Source of the DNA: Glandiceps talaboti
Lineage: Eukaryota > Hemichordata > Enteropneusta > Spengelidae
Assembly (NCBI RefSeq): GCF_964340395.1
Contig: NC_135566.1
Span: forward strand, 22,137,135-22,201,134
Length of the DNA: 64,000 nucleotides
Reading direction: 5' to 3'
The position numbers were made by a program, and so were the translations under genes. Below are positions 13,251 through 28,260 of the stretch, one piece after another. Numbering within the stretch: position 1 is the stretch's first letter; the number at the start of each line of letters is the position of its first letter. The notes below the pieces were generated by a model. That model was not told the DNA's origin and did not search any database. It worked only from the letters and a program-made list of their open reading frames with translations.

Positions 13251-14276
13251 TTGTAAAATGAAGGCAATCTATTAACAACCAATAAGATAGGGTAACCAAT
13301 CAAATAACAGGACATGTCATGAATATACATGGTTCAACATGTAGGTTATAATGTTGCTAAGTAAAATTTACTTATGTTTAGTACTACGTTCATTAATGCG
13401 TATCATTCACCATAATAACGACGTTAACCTCAATATTCCAATAATATTATTTTTCAAATTATTGGCGACGATCAGATTCATCCGATTTAGTCTAATAAGT
13501 CAATTTTCATGGATTCAATCTAATAGCCCTAAATAGGCTTCAATTTACCTATAGTGGATAAAAATACAGTTACATTATATTTAGCTGACTTGTCAAGTTC
13601 AATAGCTATACAGGTATAATATCATATTTAGTTACTGACAATGGTCACAGTGATGTGTTTAATACAAAAACCTGTATGTCTTTGTACAATATGCTGGTCT
13701 TATTACACTAATTAGGCAATCTATCCAGCAGACTAAGTGTCTACTGGACTATACCCTTGGGGGTTATTTGGAGTGAGATAGTAAGACACTATGTCTGCCT
13801 TCACTACTATGAAGTCAGCAGTTGTGTGCATTGAGCATTCAATCACAGAATGCAATTCAGGTAGAACTGCAGACATGGAAACAATCAATTAGGGTTTAAT
13901 TTGGTAAATACACTCAATTAAGTGGACTGAAACATTGACTGACAAAAGGAATGGTGGAACAGATAAAAGCAACAAGATTGAAATCTGTCTAGTTTGGAAG
14001 TAATACGCTATTGGAAAGTGTACAAAATCACTGGCTATATGCAAGACTGCTAAATGAAATGCCCAAATAGATATACAATTATTTCCTAATAAACTTTTGT
14101 GTATGTTCCTATAAAGTTTCTGTATGTACAGTTTACATTATTTCCTAATAAAGTGTTTAGTTCATGAAAAGCGTACATGATTTTTTATTCACTTTGTTCA
14201 TTACTTTCAAACATTTGTGGATGCTAAGTTATACCCACTTTTGTAAGACTTCATAGCATGACTTTGTCTACACATT
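13251..14276. other. AT-rich spacer, no gene seen
   Basis: Two CCAAT pentamers lie just after the array (about 13278 and 13296), but with no associated TATA-like element, start site or reading frame I do not call a promoter. The remainder is unremarkable AT-rich DNA. Confidence 0.5.
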
Positions 14277-14734
14277 AAAGTAGTTTATACACATGTATAC
14301 CCATAATATAGTAGTTTATACACATGTATACCCATAATAAAGTAGTTTATACACATGTATACCCATAATAAAGTAGTTTATACACATGTATACCCATAAT
14401 AAAGTAGTTTATACACATGTATACCCATAATAAAGTAGTTTATACACATGTATACCCATAATAAAGTAGTTTATACACATGTATACCCATAATAAAGTAG
14501 TTTATACACATGTATACCCATAATAAAGTAGTTTATACACATGTATACCCATAATAAAGTAGTTTATACACATGTATACCCATAATAAAGTAGTTTATAC
14601 ACATGTATACCCATAATAAAGTAGTTTATACACATGTATACCCATAATAAAGTAGTTTATACACATGTATACCCATAATAAAGTAGTTTATACACATGTA
14701 TACCCATAATATAGTAGTTTATACACATGTATAC
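14277..14734. repeat. 31-bp minisatellite, about 15 nearly identical copies
   Basis: The unit core is aaagtagtttatacacatg. Only the first and last units differ (atagtag in place of aaagtag), so the array looks young or recently homogenised. Each unit holds the near-palindrome TATACAcaTGTATA (6-bp arms, 2-nt loop). Confidence 0.97.
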
Positions 14735-14861
14735 AGTATAGCCATATGTGTGTGATTACAATGCAATAAACTATATCGAACACAAAGAATACAGTAAGAA
14801 CTGAACATACAATTTGATTGGTTAAAATAATTGATATATATTGGTCAAAACTGATACTATT

Positions 14862-15019
14862 TGAGTGAGTGAGTGAGTGAGTGAGTGAGTGAGTGAGTGA
14901 GTGAGTGAGTGAGTGAGTGAGCGAGCGAGCGAGCGAGAGGATGGTTGGTTGGTTGGTTGGTTGGTTGGTTAGATGGATGGATGGATGGATGGATGGATGG
15001 ATGGATGGACAGGCGGATG
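14862..15019. repeat. Compound tetranucleotide microsatellite (GTGA, GCGA, GGTT, ATGG)
   Basis: Four tetranucleotide tracts follow one another without spacer: GTGA (about 14863-14920), a short GCGA run, GGTT (about 14943-14970) and ATGG (about 14971-15009). Each step differs by one or two substitutions, consistent with serial birth of new motifs from mutated copies at the array edge. Confidence 0.95.
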
Positions 15020-16008
<989 letters not shown>

Positions 16009-19000
16009 TATGGCATATATTTACTGTAAATGACAAGTGGTTTAACCATTCAGCCACTGACAACCCTATAACATACACTATATTTACTGTAAATGACAAG
16101 TGGTTTAACCATTCAGCCACTGACAACCCTATAACATACACTATATTTACTGTAAATGACAAGTGGTTTAACCATTCAGCCACTGACAACCCTATAACAT
16201 ACACTATATTTACTGTAAATGGCAAGTGGTTTAACCATTCAGCCACTGACAACCCTATAACATACACTGTAGTTACTGTAAATGGCAAGTGGTTTAACCA
16301 TTCAGCCACTGACAACCCTATAACATACACTATATTTACTGTAAATGACAAGTGGTTTAACCATTCAGCCACTGACAACCCTATAACATACACTATATTT
16401 ACTGTAAATGGCAAGTGGTTTAACCATTCAGCCACTGACAACCCTATAACATACACTATATTTACTGTAAATGGCAAGTGGTTTAACCATTCAGCCACTG
16501 ACAACCCTATAACATACACTATATTTACTGTAAATGACAAGTGGTTTAACCATTCAGCCACTGACAACCCTATAACATACACTATAGTTACTGTAAATGA
16601 CAAGTGGTTTAACCATTCAGCCACTGACAACCCTATAACATACACTATAGTTACTGTAAATGACAAGTGGTTTAACCATTTAGCCACTGACAACCCTATA
16701 ACATACACTATATTTACTGTAAATGACAAGTGGTTTAACCATTCAGCCACTGACAACCCTATAACATACACTATAGTTACTGTAAATGGCAAGTGGTTTA
16801 ACCATTCAGCCACTGACAACCCTATAACATACACTATATTTACTGTAAATGACAAGTGGTTTAACCATTCAGCCACTGACAACCCTATGACATACACTAT
16901 AGTTACTGTAAAAGACAAATGGTTTAACCATTCAGCCACTGACAACCCTATAACATACACTATATTTACTGTAAATGGCAAGTGGTTTAACCATTCAGCC
17001 ACTGACAACCCTATGACATACACTATAGTTACTGTAAATGACAAGTGGTTTAACCATTCAGCCATTGACAACCCTATAACATACACTATATTTACTGTAA
17101 ATGGCAAGTGGTTTAACCATTCAGCCATTGACAACCCTATGACATACACTATAGTTACTGTAAATGACAAGTGGTTTAACCATTCAGCCACTGACAACCC
17201 TATAACATACACTGTAGTTACTGTAAATGGCAAGTGGTTTAACCATTCAGCCACTGACAATCCTATGACATACACTATAGTTACTGTAAATGACAAGTGG
17301 TTTAACCATTCAGCCACTGACAACCCTATGACATACACTATATTTACTGTAAATGGCAAGTGGTTTAACCATTCAGCCACTGACAACCCTATAACATACA
17401 CTATAGTTACTGTAAATGGCAAGTGGTTTAACCATTCAGCCACTGACAACCCTATAACATACACTATATTTACTGTAAATGGCAAGTGGTTTAACCATTC
17501 AGCCACTGACAACCCTATAACATACACTGTAGTTACTGTAAATGGCAAGTGGTTTAACCATTCAGCCATTGACAACCCTATGACATACACTATAGTTACT
17601 GTAAATGACAAGTGGTTTAACCATTCAGCCACTGACAACCCTATAACATACACTATATTTACTGTAAATGGCAAGTGGTTTAACCATTCAGCCACTGACA
17701 ACCCTATAACATACACTATATTTACTGTAAACGACAAGTGGTTTAACCATTCAGCTACTGACAACCCTATAACATACACTATAGTTACTGTAAATGACAA
17801 GTGGTTTAACCATTCAGCCACTGACAACCCTATAACATACACTATAGTTACTGTAAATGACAAGTGGTTTAACCATTCAGCCACTGACAACCCTATAACA
17901 TACACTATATTTACTGTAAATGACAAGTGGTTTAACCATTCAGCCACTGACAACCCTATGACATACACTGTAGTTACTGTAAATGGCAAGTGGTTTAACC
18001 ATTCAGCCACTGACAACCCTATAACATACACTATATTTACTGTAAATGACAAGTGGTTTAACCATTCAGCCACTGACAACCCTATAACATACACTGTAGT
18101 TACTGTAAATGGCAAGTGGTTTAACCATTCAGCCACTGACAACCCTATAACATACACTATAGTTACTGTAAATGACAAGTGGTTTAACCATTCAGCCACT
18201 GACAACCCTATAACATACACTATATTTACTGTAAATGACAAGTGGTTTAACCATTCAGCCACTGACAACCCTATAACATACACTATATTTACTGTAAATG
18301 GCAAGTGGTTTAACCATTTAGCCACTGACAACCCTATAACATACACTATAGTTACTGTAAATGACAAGTGGTTTAACCATTCAGCCACTGACAACCCTAT
18401 AACATACACTATAGTTACTGTAAATGACAAGTGGTTTAACCATTCAGCCACTGACAACCCTATAACATACACTATATTTACTGTAAATGACAAGTGGTTT
18501 AACCATTCAGCCACTGACAACCCTATAACATACACTGTAGTTACTGTAAATGGCAAGTGGTTTAACCATTCAGCCACTGACAACCCTATAACATACACTA
18601 TATTTACTGTAAATGACAAGTGGTTTAACCATTCAGCCACTGACAATCCTATAACATACACTATATTTACTGTAAATGACAAGTGGTTTAACCATTCAGC
18701 CACTGACAACCCTATAACATACACTATATTTACTGTAAATGACAAGTGGTTTAACCATTCAGCCACTGACAACCCTATAACATACACTATATTTACTGTA
18801 AATGACAAGTGGTTTAACCATTCAGCCACTGACAACCCTATAACATACACTATATTTACTGTAAATGGCAAGTGGTTTAACCATTCAGTCACTGACAACC
18901 CTATAACATACACTATAGTTACTGTAAATGACAAGTGGTTTAACCATTCAGCCACTGACAACCCTATAACATACACTATATTTACTGTAAATGACAAGTG

Positions 19001-19373
19001 GTTTAACCATTCAGCCACTGACAACCCTATAACATACACTATAGTTACTGTAAATGACAAGTGGTTTAACCATTCAGCCACTGACAACCCTATAACATAC
19101 ACTATAGTTACTGTAAATGACAAGTGGTTTAACCATTCAGCCACTGACAACCCTATAACATACACTATAGTTACTGTAAATGACAAGTGGTTTAACCATT
19201 CAGCCACTGACAACCCTATAACATACACTATATTTACTGTAAATGACAAGTGGTTTAACCATTCAGCCACTGACAACCCTATAACATACACTATATTTAC
19301 TGTAAATGACAAGTGGTTTAACCATTCAGCCACTGACAACCCTATAACATACACTATAGTTACTGTAAATCTT
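16009..19373. repeat. 63-bp satellite array derived from the SINE tRNA-like head, about 53 copies
   Basis: The unit is 63 bp. About 35-40 bp match the A-box half of the adjacent head (plus-strand aagtggtttaaccattcagcc followed by actgacaa), while the rest (around catacactatatttactg) is not in the SINE. On the minus strand nearly every unit keeps TGGCTGAATGG, which fits the A-box consensus; the B box is gone. Units also carry ATTTACTGTAAAT (6-bp arms, 1-nt loop). As 63 = 3 x 21 and no stop occurs, both strands stay open (829 and 1148 codons). Unit variants are nearly all amino-acid-changing on both strands (TTT/GTT, GAC/GGC, ATA/ATG, ACT/ATT), so coding is not supported. Confidence 0.95.
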
Positions 19374-19924
19374 TAGTTCATAAACACTGTTACCTTGCTT
19401 ACATTACAACTGGTAAAACAACAAAACATTTATAGTACTACTACTCATTAAAAAGGAATCATTGACAAGTTGACTGAATACTATGTTTCTATAGACTGTA
19501 GTCTTACAATTGTCTATATCTTTAAGAATGTCTACCAATAAGACACTGGACCAATCTATGCAAACCTGGAAAGGTTACAACAATGTGGCATTATAACCAA
19601 TCATGACTATATGCAACCTTAATGTCAGTTGTCATGGTTACATATAGTTTTGCTTTAATGATTTTCTGTATGGAAATAAATAGTGTAATTGCAATGTACT
19701 CTCTGAACTTTCTTTTAGTAGCACTCACAAAAAAAGTCAGTTGTAGAGTATAAGAAATATTAAAATATGACTTGATAGCAAACTTTATGACTGTTTATAT
19801 GTCTAACCTGGTAATCTAAAGTATACAGAAGATGAATACCCTGACATGATATGATATCAACCTATAGCATAGATTAAATACAGAAAAACAAGACTTGTTA
19901 AAGTGTGGGACACAATCTATACAG
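19374..19924. other. Spacer, no gene seen
   Basis: AT-rich unique-looking DNA between the two large arrays. No frame or repeat recognised. Confidence 0.55.
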
Positions 19925-20006
19925 ATAGCATCTTGTCCTATACAGATACCATGTCTATATAACTGTCTTGTCCTATACAGATACCATATCTCTATGACTG
20001 TCTTGT

Positions 20007-21634
20007 CCTATACAGATACCATACCTCTATAACTGTCTTGTCCTATACAGATACCATGTCTCTATGACTGTCTTGTCCTATACAGATACCATGTCTCTAT
20101 AACCGTCTTGTCCTATACAGATACCATGTCTCTATAACTGTCTTGTCCTATACAGATACCATATCTCTATGACTGTCTTGTCCTATACAGATACCATGTC
20201 TATATAACTGTCTTGTCCTATACAGATACCATGTCTATATGACTGTCTTGTCCTATACAGATACCATGTCTCTATAACTGTCTTGTCCTATACAGATACC
20301 ATGTCTCTATAACTGTCTTGTCCTATACAGATACCATGTCTCTATAACTGTCTTGTCCTATACAGATACCATGTCTCTATGACTGTCTTGTCCTATACAG
20401 ATACCATGTCTCTATAACTGTCTTGTCCTATACAGATACCATGTCTATATAACTGTCTTGTCCTATACAGACACCATGTCTCTATAACTATCTTGTCCTA
20501 TACAGATACCATGTCTATATAACTGTCTTGTCCTATACAGATACCATATCTCTATGACTGTCTTGTCCTATACAGATACCATGTCTCTATGACTGTCTTG
20601 TCCTATACAGATACCATGTCTCTATGACTGTCTTGTCCTATACAGATACCATGTCTCTATGACTGTCTTGTCCTATACAGATATCATTGTCTCTATAACT
20701 GTCTTGTCCTATACAGATACCATGTCTCTATGACTGTCTTGTCCTATACAGATACCATGTCTCTATGACTGTCTTGTCCTATACAGATACCATGTCTCTA
20801 TGACTGTCTTGTCTATACAGATACCATGTCTCTATAACTGTCTTGTCCTATACAGATACCATATCTCTATGACTGTCTTGTCCTATACAGATACCATACC
20901 TCTATAATTGTCTTGTCCTATACAGATACCATGTCTCTATGACTGTCTTGTCCTATACAGATACCATGTCTCTATAACTGTCTTGTCCTATACAGATACC
21001 ATGTCTCTATAACTGTCTTGTCCTATACAGATACCATATCTCTATGACTGTCTTGTCCTATACAGATACCATGTCTATATAACTGTCTTGTCCTATACAG
21101 ATACCATGCTATATGACTGTCTTGTCCTATACAGATACCATGTCTCTATAACTGTCTTGTCCTATACAGATACCATGTCTCTATGACTGTCTTGTCCTAT
21201 ACAGATACCATGTCTCTATAACTGTCTTGTCCTATACAGATACCATGTCTATATAACTGTCTTGTCCTATACAGACACCATGTCTCTATAACTATCTTGT
21301 CCTATACAGATACCATGTCTATATAACTGTCTTGTCCTATACAGATACCATATCTCTATGACTGTCTTGTCCTATACAGATACCATATCTCTATGACTGT
21401 CTTGTCCTATACAGATACCATGTCTCTATGACTGTCTTGTCCTATACAGATACCATGTCTCTATGACTGTCTTGTCCTATACAGATATCATTGTCTCTAT
21501 AACTGTCTTGTCCTATACAGATACCATGTCTCTATGACTGTCTTGTCCTATACAGATACCATGTCTCTATGACTGTCTTGTCCTATACAGATACCATGTC
21601 TCTATGACTGTCTTGTCTATACAGATACCATGTC
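20007..21634. repeat. 804-bp block duplication inside the 35-bp array
   Basis: Diagnostic variants repeat at an 804-bp offset: acagacacc at about 20468/21272, gatatcattg at 20680/21484, cttgtctatacag at about 20808/21612. This is 23 units less one base. Outer limits are approximate because normal units flank the block. Confidence 0.8.
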
Positions 21635-24600
21635 TCTATAACTGTCTTGTCCTATACAGATACCATGCCTCTATGACTGTCTTGTCCTATACAGATACCA
21701 TGTCTCTATAACTGTCTTGTCCTATACAGATACCATGCCTCTATGACTGTCTTGTCCTATACAGATACCATGTCTCTATAACTGTCTTGTCCTATACAGA
21801 TACCATGTCTCTATGACTGTCTTGTCCTATACAGATACCATGCCTCTATGACTGTCTTGTCCTATACAGATACCATGTCTCTATAACTGTCTTGTCCTAT
21901 ACAGATACCATGTCTCTATGACTGTCTTGTCCTATACAGATACCATGTCTCTATGACTGTCTTGTCCTATACAGATACCATGTGTCTATAACTGTCTTGT
22001 CCTATACAGATACCATATCTATATAACTGTCTTGTCCTATACAGATACCATATCTATATAACTGTCTTGTCCTATACAGATATCATTGTCTCTATAACTG
22101 TCTTGTCCTATACAGATACCATGTCTCTATGACTGTCTTGTCCTATACAGATACCATACCTCTATAACTGTCTTGTCCTATACAGATACCATGTCTATAT
22201 GACTGTCTTGTCCTATACAGATACCATGTCTCTATGACTGTCTTGTCCTATACAGATACCATGTCTCTATGACTGTCTTGTCCTATACAGATACCATGTC
22301 TCTATGACTGTCTTGTCCTATACAGATACCATGTCTATATAACTGTCTTGTCCTATACAGATACCATGTCTCTATGACTGTCTTGTCCTATACAGATACC
22401 ATGTCTCTATGACTGTCTTGTCCTATACAGATATCATTGTCTCTATAACTGTCTTGTCCTATACAGATACCATGTCTCTATAACTGTCTTGTCCTATACA
22501 GATACCATGTCTCTATGACTGTCTTGTCCTATACAGATACCATGTCTCTATGACTGTCTTGTCCTATACAGATACCATGTCTCTATGACTGTCTTGTCCT
22601 ATACAGATACCATGTCTCTATGACTGTCTTGTCCTATACAGATACCATGTCTATATAACTGTCTTGTCCTATACAGATACCATGTCTCTATGACTGTCTT
22701 GTCCTATACAGATACCATGTCTCTATGACTGCCACATGTCTTGTCCTATACAGATACCATGTCTCTATGACTGCCACATGTCTTGTCCTATACAGATACC
22801 ATGTCTCTATAACTGTCTTGTCCTACACAGATACCATATCTATATAACTGTCTTGTCCTATACAGATACCATATCTATATAACTGTCTTGTCCTATACAG
22901 ATATCATTGTCTCTATAACTGTCTTGTCCTATACAGATACCATGTCTCTATGACTGTCTTGTCCTATACAGATACCATGTCTCTATGACTGTCTTGTCCT
23001 ATACAGATACCATGTCTATATAACTGTCTTGTCCTATACAGATACCATGTCTCTATGACTGTCTTGTCCTATACAGATACCATGTCTATATAACTGTCTT
23101 GTCTTATACAGATACCATGTCTCTATAACTGTCTTGTCCTATACAGATACCATGTCTCTATGACTGTCTTGTCCTATACAGATACCATGTCTCTATGACT
23201 GTCTTGTCCTATACAGATACCATGTCTCTATGACTGTCTTGTCCTATACAGATACCATGTCTCTATGACTGTCTTGTCCTATACAGATACCATGTCTCTA
23301 TGACTGTCTTGTCTATACAGATACCATGTCTCTATAACTGTCTTGTCCTATACAGATACCATATCTCTATGACTGTCTTGTCCTATACAGATACCATACC
23401 TCTATAACTGTCTTGTCCTATACAGATACCATGTCTCTATGACTGTCTTGTCCTATACAGATACCATGTCTCTATAACTGTCTTGTCCTATACAGATACC
23501 ATGTCTCTATAACTGTCTTGTCCTATACAGATACCATATCTCTATGACTGTCTTGTCCTATACAGATACCATGTCTATATAACTGTCTTGTCCTATACAG
23601 ATACCATGCTATATGACTGTCTTGTCCTATACAGATATCATTGTCTCTATAACTGTCTTGTCCTATACAGATACCATGTCTCTATGACTGTCTTGTCCTA
23701 TACAGATACCATGTCTCTATAACTGTCTTGTCCTATACAGATACCATGTCTATATAACTGTCTTGTCCTATACAGACACCATGTCTCTATAACTATCTTG
23801 TCCTATACAGATACCATGTCTATATAACTGTCTTGTCCTATACAGATACCATATCTCTATGACTGTCTTGTCCTATACAGATACCATATCTCTATGACTG
23901 TCTTGTCCTATACAGATACCATGTCTCTATGACTGTCTTGTCCTATACAGATACCATGTCTCTATGACTGTCTTGTCCTATACAGATATCATTGTCTCTA
24001 TAACTGTCTTGTCCTATACAGATACCATGTCTCTATGACTGTCTTGTCATATACAGATACCATGTCTCTATGACTGTCTTGTCCTATACAGATACCATGT
24101 CTCTATGACTGTCTTGTCTATACAGATACCATGTCTCTATAACTGTCTTGTCCTATACAGATACCATGCCTCTATGACTGTCTTGTCCTATACAGATACC
24201 ATGTCTCTATAACTGTCTTGTCCTATACAGATACCATGCCTCTATGACTGTCTTGTCCTATACAGATACCATGTCTCTATAACTGTCTTGTCCTATACAG
24301 ATACCATGTCTCTATGACTGTCTTGTCCTATACAGATACCATGCCTCTATGACTGTCTTGTCCTACACAGATACCATGTCTCTATAACTGTCTTGTCCTA
24401 TACAGATACCATGTCTCTATGACTGTCTTGTCCTATACAGATACCATGTCTCTATGACTGTCTTGTCCTATACAGATACCATGTCTCTATAACTGTCTTG
24501 TCCTATACAGATACCATATCTATATAACTGTCTTGTCCTATACAGATACCATATCTATATAACTGTCTTGTCCTATACAGATATCATTGTCTCTATAACT

Positions 24601-27600
24601 GTCTTGTCCTATACAGATACCATGTCTCTATGACTGTCTTGTCCTATACAGATACCATACCTCTATAACTGTCTTGTCCTATACAGATACCATGTCTATA
24701 TGACTGTCTTGTCCTATACAGATACCATGTCTCTATGACTGTCTTGTCCTATACAGATACCATGTCTCTATGACTGTCTTGTCCTATACAGATACCATGT
24801 CTCTATGACTGTCTTGTCCTATACAGATACCATGTCTATATAACTGTCTTGTCCTATACAGATACCATGTCTCTATGACTGTCTTGTCCTATACAGATAC
24901 CATGTCTCTATGACTGTCTTGTCCTATACAGATATCATTGTCTCTATAACTGTCTTGTCCTATACAGATACCATGTCTCTATAACTGTCTTGTCCTATAC
25001 AGATACCATGTCTCTATGACTGTCTTGTCCTATACAGATACCATGTCTCTATGACTGTCTTGTCCTATACAGATACCATGTCTCTATGACTGTCTTGTCC
25101 TATACAGATACCATGTCTCTATGACTGTCTTGTCCTATACAGATACCATGTCTATATAACTGTCTTGTCCTATACAGATACCATGTCTCTATGACTGTCT
25201 TGTCCTATACAGATACCATGTCTCTATGACTGCCACATGTCTTGTCCTATACAGATACCATGTCTCTATGACTGCCACATGTCTTGTCCTATACAGATAC
25301 CATGTCTCTATAACTGTCTTGTCCTACACAGATACCATATCTATATAACTGTCTTGTCCTATACAGATACCATATCTATATAACTGTCTTGTCCTATACA
25401 GATATCATTGTCTCTATAACTGTCTTGTCCTATACAGATACCATGTCTCTATGACTGTCTTGTCCTATACAGATACCATGTCTCTATGACTGTCTTGTCC
25501 TATACAGATACCATGTCTATATAACTGTCTTGTCCTATACAGATACCATGTCTCTATGACTGTCTTGTCCTATACAGATACCATGTCTATATAACTGTCT
25601 TGTCTTATACAGATACCATGTCTCTATAACTGTCTTGTCCTATACAGATACCATGTCTCTATGACTGTCTTGTCCTATACAGATACCATGTCTCTATGAC
25701 TGTCTTGTCCTATACAGATACCATGTCTCTATGACTGTCTTGTCCTATACAGATACCATGTCTCTATGACTGTCTTGTCCTATACAGATACCATGTCTCT
25801 ATGACTGTCTTGTCTATACAGATACCATGTCTCTATAACTGTCTTGTCCTATACAGATACCATATCTCTATGACTGTCTTGTCCTATACAGATACCATAC
25901 CTCTATAACTGTCTTGTCCTATACAGATACCATGTCTCTATGACTGTCTTGTCCTATACAGATACCATGTCTCTATAACTGTCTTGTCCTATACAGATAC
26001 CATGTCTCTATAACTGTCTTGTCCTATACAGATACCATATCTCTATGACTGTCTTGTCCTATACAGATACCATGTCTATATAACTGTCTTGTCCTATACA
26101 GATACCATGCTATATGACTGTCTTGTCCTATACAGATATCATTGTCTCTATAACTGTCTTGTCCTATACAGATACCATGTCTCTATGACTGTCTTGTCCT
26201 ATACAGATACCATGTCTCTATAACTGTCTTGTCCTATACAGATACCATGTCTATATAACTGTCTTGTCCTATACAGACACCATGTCTCTATAACTATCTT
26301 GTCCTATACAGATACCATGTCTATATAACTGTCTTGTCCTATACAGATACCATATCTCTATGACTGTCTTGTCCTATACAGATACCATATCTCTATGACT
26401 GTCTTGTCCTATACAGATACCATGTCTCTATGACTGTCTTGTCCTATACAGATACCATGTCTCTATGACTGTCTTGTCCTATACAGATATCATTGTCTCT
26501 ATAACTGTCTTGTCCTATACAGATACCATGTCTCTATGACTGTCTTGTCATATACAGATACCATGTCTCTATGACTGTCTTGTCCTATACAGATACCATG
26601 TCTCTATGACTGTCTTGTCTATACAGATACCATGTCTCTATAACTGTCTTGTCCTATACAGATACCATGCCTCTATGACTGTCTTGTCCTATACAGATAC
26701 CATGTCTCTATAACTGTCTTGTCCTATACAGATACCATGCCTCTATGACTGTCTTGTCCTATACAGATACCATGTCTCTATAACTGTCTTGTCCTATACA
26801 GATACCATGTCTCTATGACTGTCTTGTCCTATACAGATACCATGCCTCTATGACTGTCTTGTCCTACACAGATACCATGTCTCTATAACTGTCTTGTCCT
26901 ATACAGATACCATGTCTCTATGACTGTCTTGTCCTATACAGATACCATGTCTCTATGACTGTCTTGTCCTATACAGATACCATGTCTCTATAACTGTCTT
27001 GTCCTATACAGATACCATATCTATATAACTGTCTTGTCCTATACAGATACCATATCTATATAACTGTCTTGTCCTATACAGATATCATTGTCTCTATAAC
27101 TGTCTTGTCCTATACAGATACCATGTCTCTATGACTGTCTTGTCCTATACAGATACCATACCTCTATAACTGTCTTGTCCTATACAGATACCATGTCTAT
27201 ATGACTGTCTTGTCCTATACAGATACCATGTCTCTATGACTGTCTTGTCCTATACAGATACCATGTCTCTATGACTGTCTTGTCCTATACAGATACCATG
27301 TCTCTATGACTGTCTTGTCCTATACAGATACCATGTCTATATAACTGTCTTGTCCTATACAGATACCATGTCTCTATGACTGTCTTGTCCTATACAGATA
27401 CCATGTCTCTATGACTGTCTTGTCCTATACAGATATCATTGTCTCTATAACTGTCTTGTCCTATACAGATACCATGTCTCTATAACTGTCTTGTCCTATA
27501 CAGATACCATGTCTCTATGACTGTCTTGTCCTATACAGATACCATGTCTCTATGACTGTCTTGTCCTATACAGATACCATGTCTCTATGACTGTCTTGTC

Positions 27601-28260
27601 CTATACAGATACCATGTCTCTATGACTGTCTTGTCCTATACAGATACCATGTCTATATAACTGTCTTGTCCTATACAGATACCATGTCTCTATGACTGTC
27701 TTGTCCTATACAGATACCATGTCTCTATGACTGCCACATGTCTTGTCCTATACAGATACCATGTCTCTATGACTGCCACATGTCTTGTCCTATACAGATA
27801 CCATGTCTCTATAACTGTCTTGTCCTACACAGATACCATATCTATATAACTGTCTTGTCCTATACAGATACCATATCTATATAACTGTCTTGTCCTATAC
27901 AGATATCATTGTCTCTATAACTGTCTTGTCCTATACAGATACCATGTCTCTATGACTGTCTTGTCCTATACAGATACCATGTCTCTATGACTGTCTTGTC
28001 CTATACAGATACCATGTCTATATAACTGTCTTGTCCTATACAGATACCATGTCTCTATGACTGTCTTGTCCTATACAGATACCATGTCTATATAACTGTC
28101 TTGTCTTATACAGATACCATGTCTCTATAACTGTCTTGTCCTATACAGATACCATGTCTCTATGACTGTCTTGTCCTATACAGATACCATGTCTCTATGA
28201 CTGTCTTGTCCTATACAGATACCATGTCTCTATGACTGTCTTGTCCTATACAGATACCAT
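20750..28260. repeat. Three tandem copies of a 2.5-kb higher-order repeat in the 35-bp array
   Basis: The variant ccatgctatatg lies at about 21105, 23605 and 26106; gactgccacatgtc at about 22728, 25229 and 27730; cttgtctatacag at about 20808, 23308 and 25809. Offsets are 2500 then 2501; the one-base difference is explained by a gataccatg unit in the first copy where later copies have gatatcattg. Between markers, the order of unit types matches wherever I compared. Copy three diverges near 28260, and matching to the first copy fails upstream of about 20700. Confidence 0.88.

Noticed and set aside
12090-13256. Plus-strand frame of 388 codons
   Set aside because: It consists of family A tail plus a 37-bp array in which all three frames are open.
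13278-13302. Promoter suggested by two CCAAT pentamers
   Set aside because: Two pentamers in AT-rich DNA are expected by chance, and no start site or reading frame follows.
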